The translations under genes and the position numbers were made by a program. This document shows, piece after piece, positions 62,801-64,000 of a stretch of 64,000 nt of DNA. Origin of the DNA: Zobellia russellii (GTDB lineage: Bacteria; Bacteroidota; Bacteroidia; Flavobacteriales; Flavobacteriaceae). The notes beneath the pieces are model-generated. The model saw only the letters and a list, made by a program, of their open reading frames with translations. It had not been told where the DNA came from and ran no database searches. The stretch is from assembly GCF_018728565.1 (NCBI RefSeq), contig NZ_JACSOI010000003.1:496001-560000 (forward strand), given 5' to 3'. The stretch's first letter is position 1, and the number at the start of each line of letters is the position of its first letter.

Positions 62801-62885
62801 TGATCCAGAGACTGCGCTTCAGAACTCTTACAACATGACCTATGCGGTAAAAACAGTTTTATTAGGTCTTAAACTTGCCTTTTAA
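59841..62885 (+). CDS. susC: Second SusC/RagA TonB-dependent transporter
   Basis: A 1014-residue SusC-type protein with a signal peptide (ends near VSWAQT), a carboxypeptidase-D-like domain (SGVIVDEANVPLPGASVLVKG), LDEVVVIGYGSVKKSDLTGAV, a plug (GSRGANGVVIITT) and a barrel ending in YAVKTVLLGLKLAF. It is distinct from the copy at 19793-22993, with a different plug insertion (VITNTNASRDGVSDNLNDD). A SusD gene follows within 18 bases. Its substrate is unknown; no glycosidase gene is adjacent within the window, although the set may continue beyond. Confidence 0.93.
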   Translation: MKKLKLLMAFLFIGVTTVSWAQTQISGVIVDEANVPLPGASVLVKGTSNGVVSDFDGNFTISVADGNGILVVSYIGYETKEVALGSASTYTIELVEASTGLDEVVVIGYGSVKKSDLTGAVASLDTETLTEQKKTDIGQAIQGRVAGVDVRTLSSKPGAPLSIKIRGNTVITNTNASRDGVSDNLNDDLSKPLYVVDGIFFEDINVLNPADIEQMDILKDASATAIYGSRGANGVVIITTKNGIEGKTVFTYDSSFGLRTATNIPDLFDGPEYVQYVDDVLRARAWKGNGSVADYNNVVIDRSTEFQSSNEEADNVANGRYTDWMKLYRKAGIQTSHTLGMSGGTNGLVYNASLGYLSDEGVMGIEGYERYNISASVSKKVSDKVTVGVKAYLAFAEREEGSRELFRSTLRLAPTVNPFDSDGEPILFPDDQDLRFVHPTYDAEGAWRLNTKTLDVIANVFLNYKPTKWLNFKTQFAPNITSQRFGEYRGLLTKSSRNDPSRIQSHYQSDFNTAYTWDNILDFDFDLAPDHNLKTTLISSIYYNNKEGSDIQVRNFDTDAYLFYNTEGGTDIRNFGSFYQKETLASFAGRLNYSIKDRYLFTFTGRYDGSSKLSAGNKWNFFPSAAFAWRASEEAFLQNADWLNNLKLRVSYGEAGNDSTVDAYSSLAFLSASNYLFGENASVGKTVAGLPNENLTWEVSKEYNLGLDLSIINNRIGLGFEYYNKKTEGSILARTLSNISGYNSALGNFGSVRNSGIEVTLNTVNFRTDNFSWRTNFNFTKNKNEIVEIDGDLDEIPFGDHGVLKIGAPVDAIWNTEVAGIWQVDEAAEAASYGDLPGQYKFVDQNNDGTIDQDDKVLLGQNSPDWIGGMTNTFNYKNLELNVQVYTRQGSYGHSEFYQNFSTSGDGAVFNSLDLNYWTPNNPDGTYPIPDYGDTGWTYEDLSFVRVGNIGLGYQFPQTLADKLRMSRLKMSLDVQNPFTFTDYKGPDPETALQNSYNMTYAVKTVLLGLKLAF

Positions 62886-62902
62886 CATTATAAAAAATTA
62901 AG

Positions 62903-64000
62903 ATGAAACTAGATATAAAAATAAAGCATATAGGCGTCGTACTACTTGGTATGATTACTTTTAGCGCATGCGATAGTTATATTGAAGAAGATATTTTTTC
63001 TGATATAACAAGTGAAAATTTTATTGATGAAGGTACGGCCGATCAGTTGGTCGTAGGTGTATATTCCACCCTGAGGGAAGTATATAAAGACTATAATCTG
63101 CAATTTTTGGGAACGGATTTATTTACGGTCAAAGCCGAATTGAATGCTGTTTCTGCAGTCAATGATTATTTCGGTTTTGATTCCGGTGTTGGGGGCTCCT
63201 TATGGACAAAAAATTACAATGTGGTGGCCAAGGCCAATACTGCCATTAACCGATACGAAAACCAGATAAGTTGGTCTGAATCAAAATTAGGCGATAAGGC
63301 ATATGGGATTGCTCAGGCAAAGGCGTTACGCGCTCTGGCATTCTTTAATATGGTACAACAATATGGCGGGTTGGTTCTAGATTTAGAAGAACCTACTAGC
63401 ATCCGATCGGATTATACGAGAAGTTCGGAAGAAGAAACTTATAGTTTGATTATTAGTGATTTAGAAGACGCTATCCCAGTTTTACTAGATGAGCCTGAAA
63501 CGGGTAGATTCTCGAAAAGAGCCGCTCAACATTTATTGTCAGAGGTATATTTAACAAGGGCATATACTTCATTCGGAAGTACGGATGATTTTAATACTGC
63601 GGCAGCTCTTGCCGAAGAAGCAATCGGGTCATACGATATTAGAAGTCAATCTTACGCCGAAGTTTTTGCATATGACAATCAGGAAAACGATGAGATTTTG
63701 TTCGCTGTTCAATGGGGTACCAATGGGCTTGCTACTGATCAAGTGAATACCAAGCATTCCATTTTTATGAATCAGGTAGCTAATTATCCAGGAGTGAATA
63801 GAACTACAACTCCCTATGGTTTTAGTGATTTTAATGCAATGCCTACTCCGTTTTTCTATTCCCTACTTGCGGATAATGATAGCAGGGACGAAGCAACACT
63901 ACACAGGGCCATACTTGCAGATGGGGATGAGCCGGAAGGGCCTGACCCAATTGTAGCCGGAGATACAATTGTATACTACCCTAAAGTAGCCTTGGATGCC
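62903..64000 (+). CDS. susD: Second SusD/RagB lipoprotein, 3' end beyond the window
   Basis: The reading frame starts at ATG 62903 and is open for 366 codons to the window end. A lipobox (TFSACDSYIEED) and SusD-like helices (GTADQLVVGVYSTLRE; AKALRALAFFNMVQQYGG; LSEVYLTRAYTSFG) identify the family. It lies 17 bases after the second susC and partners it. The C-terminal ligand region is missing here, so no statement on ligand can be made. Confidence 0.9.
   Translation, partial: MKLDIKIKHIGVVLLGMITFSACDSYIEEDIFSDITSENFIDEGTADQLVVGVYSTLREVYKDYNLQFLGTDLFTVKAELNAVSAVNDYFGFDSGVGGSLWTKNYNVVAKANTAINRYENQISWSESKLGDKAYGIAQAKALRALAFFNMVQQYGGLVLDLEEPTSIRSDYTRSSEEETYSLIISDLEDAIPVLLDEPETGRFSKRAAQHLLSEVYLTRAYTSFGSTDDFNTAAALAEEAIGSYDIRSQSYAEVFAYDNQENDEILFAVQWGTNGLATDQVNTKHSIFMNQVANYPGVNRTTTPYGFSDFNAMPTPFFYSLLADNDSRDEATLHRAILADGDEPEGPDPIVAGDTIVYYPKVALDA

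Noticed and set aside
1-64000. tRNA, rRNA, insertion sequence or prophage genes
   Set aside because: No cloverleaf, rRNA segment, transposase motif or phage structural gene was recognised on either strand; short RNAs could still be missed by eye.

Overview
The window is a low-GC chromosomal segment from a marine member of the Bacteroidetes, most likely a Flavobacteriaceae genus close to Zobellia or Maribacter. The evidence is two SusC/SusD pairs, a PorP/SprF-type protein, many Bacteroidetes lipoproteins with a short lipobox, AT-rich leaders without strong Shine-Dalgarno sequences, -7 boxes of the TAnnTTTG type, and a set of algal polysaccharide genes. No rRNA, tRNA, insertion sequence, prophage or CRISPR array was recognised.

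Region 1 (about 1-27.5 kb) is a polysaccharide utilisation locus that looks built for the 3,6-anhydrogalactose and galactose units of agar-type red algal galactans. An IclR/KdgR-like regulator and a short AraC-type regulator precede a plus-strand run: GH117 exo-anhydrogalactosidase, zinc-type alcohol dehydrogenase, SDR, S1 sulfatase, AldA-like aldehyde dehydrogenase, enolase-superfamily cycloisomerase, mutarotase and a RhaT-like permease, ending at an intrinsic terminator. A GH2 beta-galactosidase follows. A second GH117 and a large FG-GAP/ASPIC lipoprotein lie on the minus strand, divergent from susC/susD. An MFS permease and a galactonate-dehydratase-like enzyme close the locus. The inferred scheme is: SusC/D import, GH2 and GH117 trimming, sulfate removal, then oxidation of anhydrogalactose to anhydrogalactonate, isomerisation to 2-keto-3-deoxygalactonate, and epimerisation by the two dehydrogenases to 2-keto-3-deoxygluconate. 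The kinase, aldolase and endo-agarase that would complete this are not in the window.

Region 2 (27.5-36.3 kb) is mostly minus strand: a CBM9-like protein and a DUF5107-TPR protein, a CrtI-like FAD enzyme, an SGNH hydrolase, two small membrane proteins, and a plus-strand Gfo/Idh/MocA oxidoreductase. Region 3 (36.6-41.3 kb) holds three exported proteins in a row: a PhoX-like lipoprotein, a di-haem cytochrome c peroxidase with a long N-terminal extension, and a two-FAS1 lipoprotein. Region 4 (41.5-47.6 kb) has an AraC regulator, small proteins, an NmrA-like reductase, a secreted mutarotase, a divergent GAPDH, and a TetR regulator with an NTF2-like protein. Two matching operator-like inverted repeats suggest TetR controls itself and that neighbour.

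Region 5 (48-52.7 kb) pairs a PD40 protein without an OmpA domain with a PorP/SprF barrel carrying a SPOR domain. A 725-base structured intergenic region and a response regulator with Glu at the phospho-acceptor position follow. Region 6 (52.8-58.6 kb) contains LpxD, RlmF, a DUF2254 membrane protein, a nitroreductase, and a DegT-type aminotransferase preceded by a seven-copy heptanucleotide repeat. Region 7 (58.7-64 kb) has a DUF1080 protein and a second SusC/SusD pair, the SusD cut by the window end.

The most unusual regulatory signals are a 44-bp near-perfect palindrome over the -7 box and leader of the AraC gene (2064-2107), a perfect 17-bp-arm inverted repeat in the susC divergent region (19584-19625), the paired TetR-type operators, and the heptanucleotide repeat. 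All functional calls come from reading the sequence; no database search was run.
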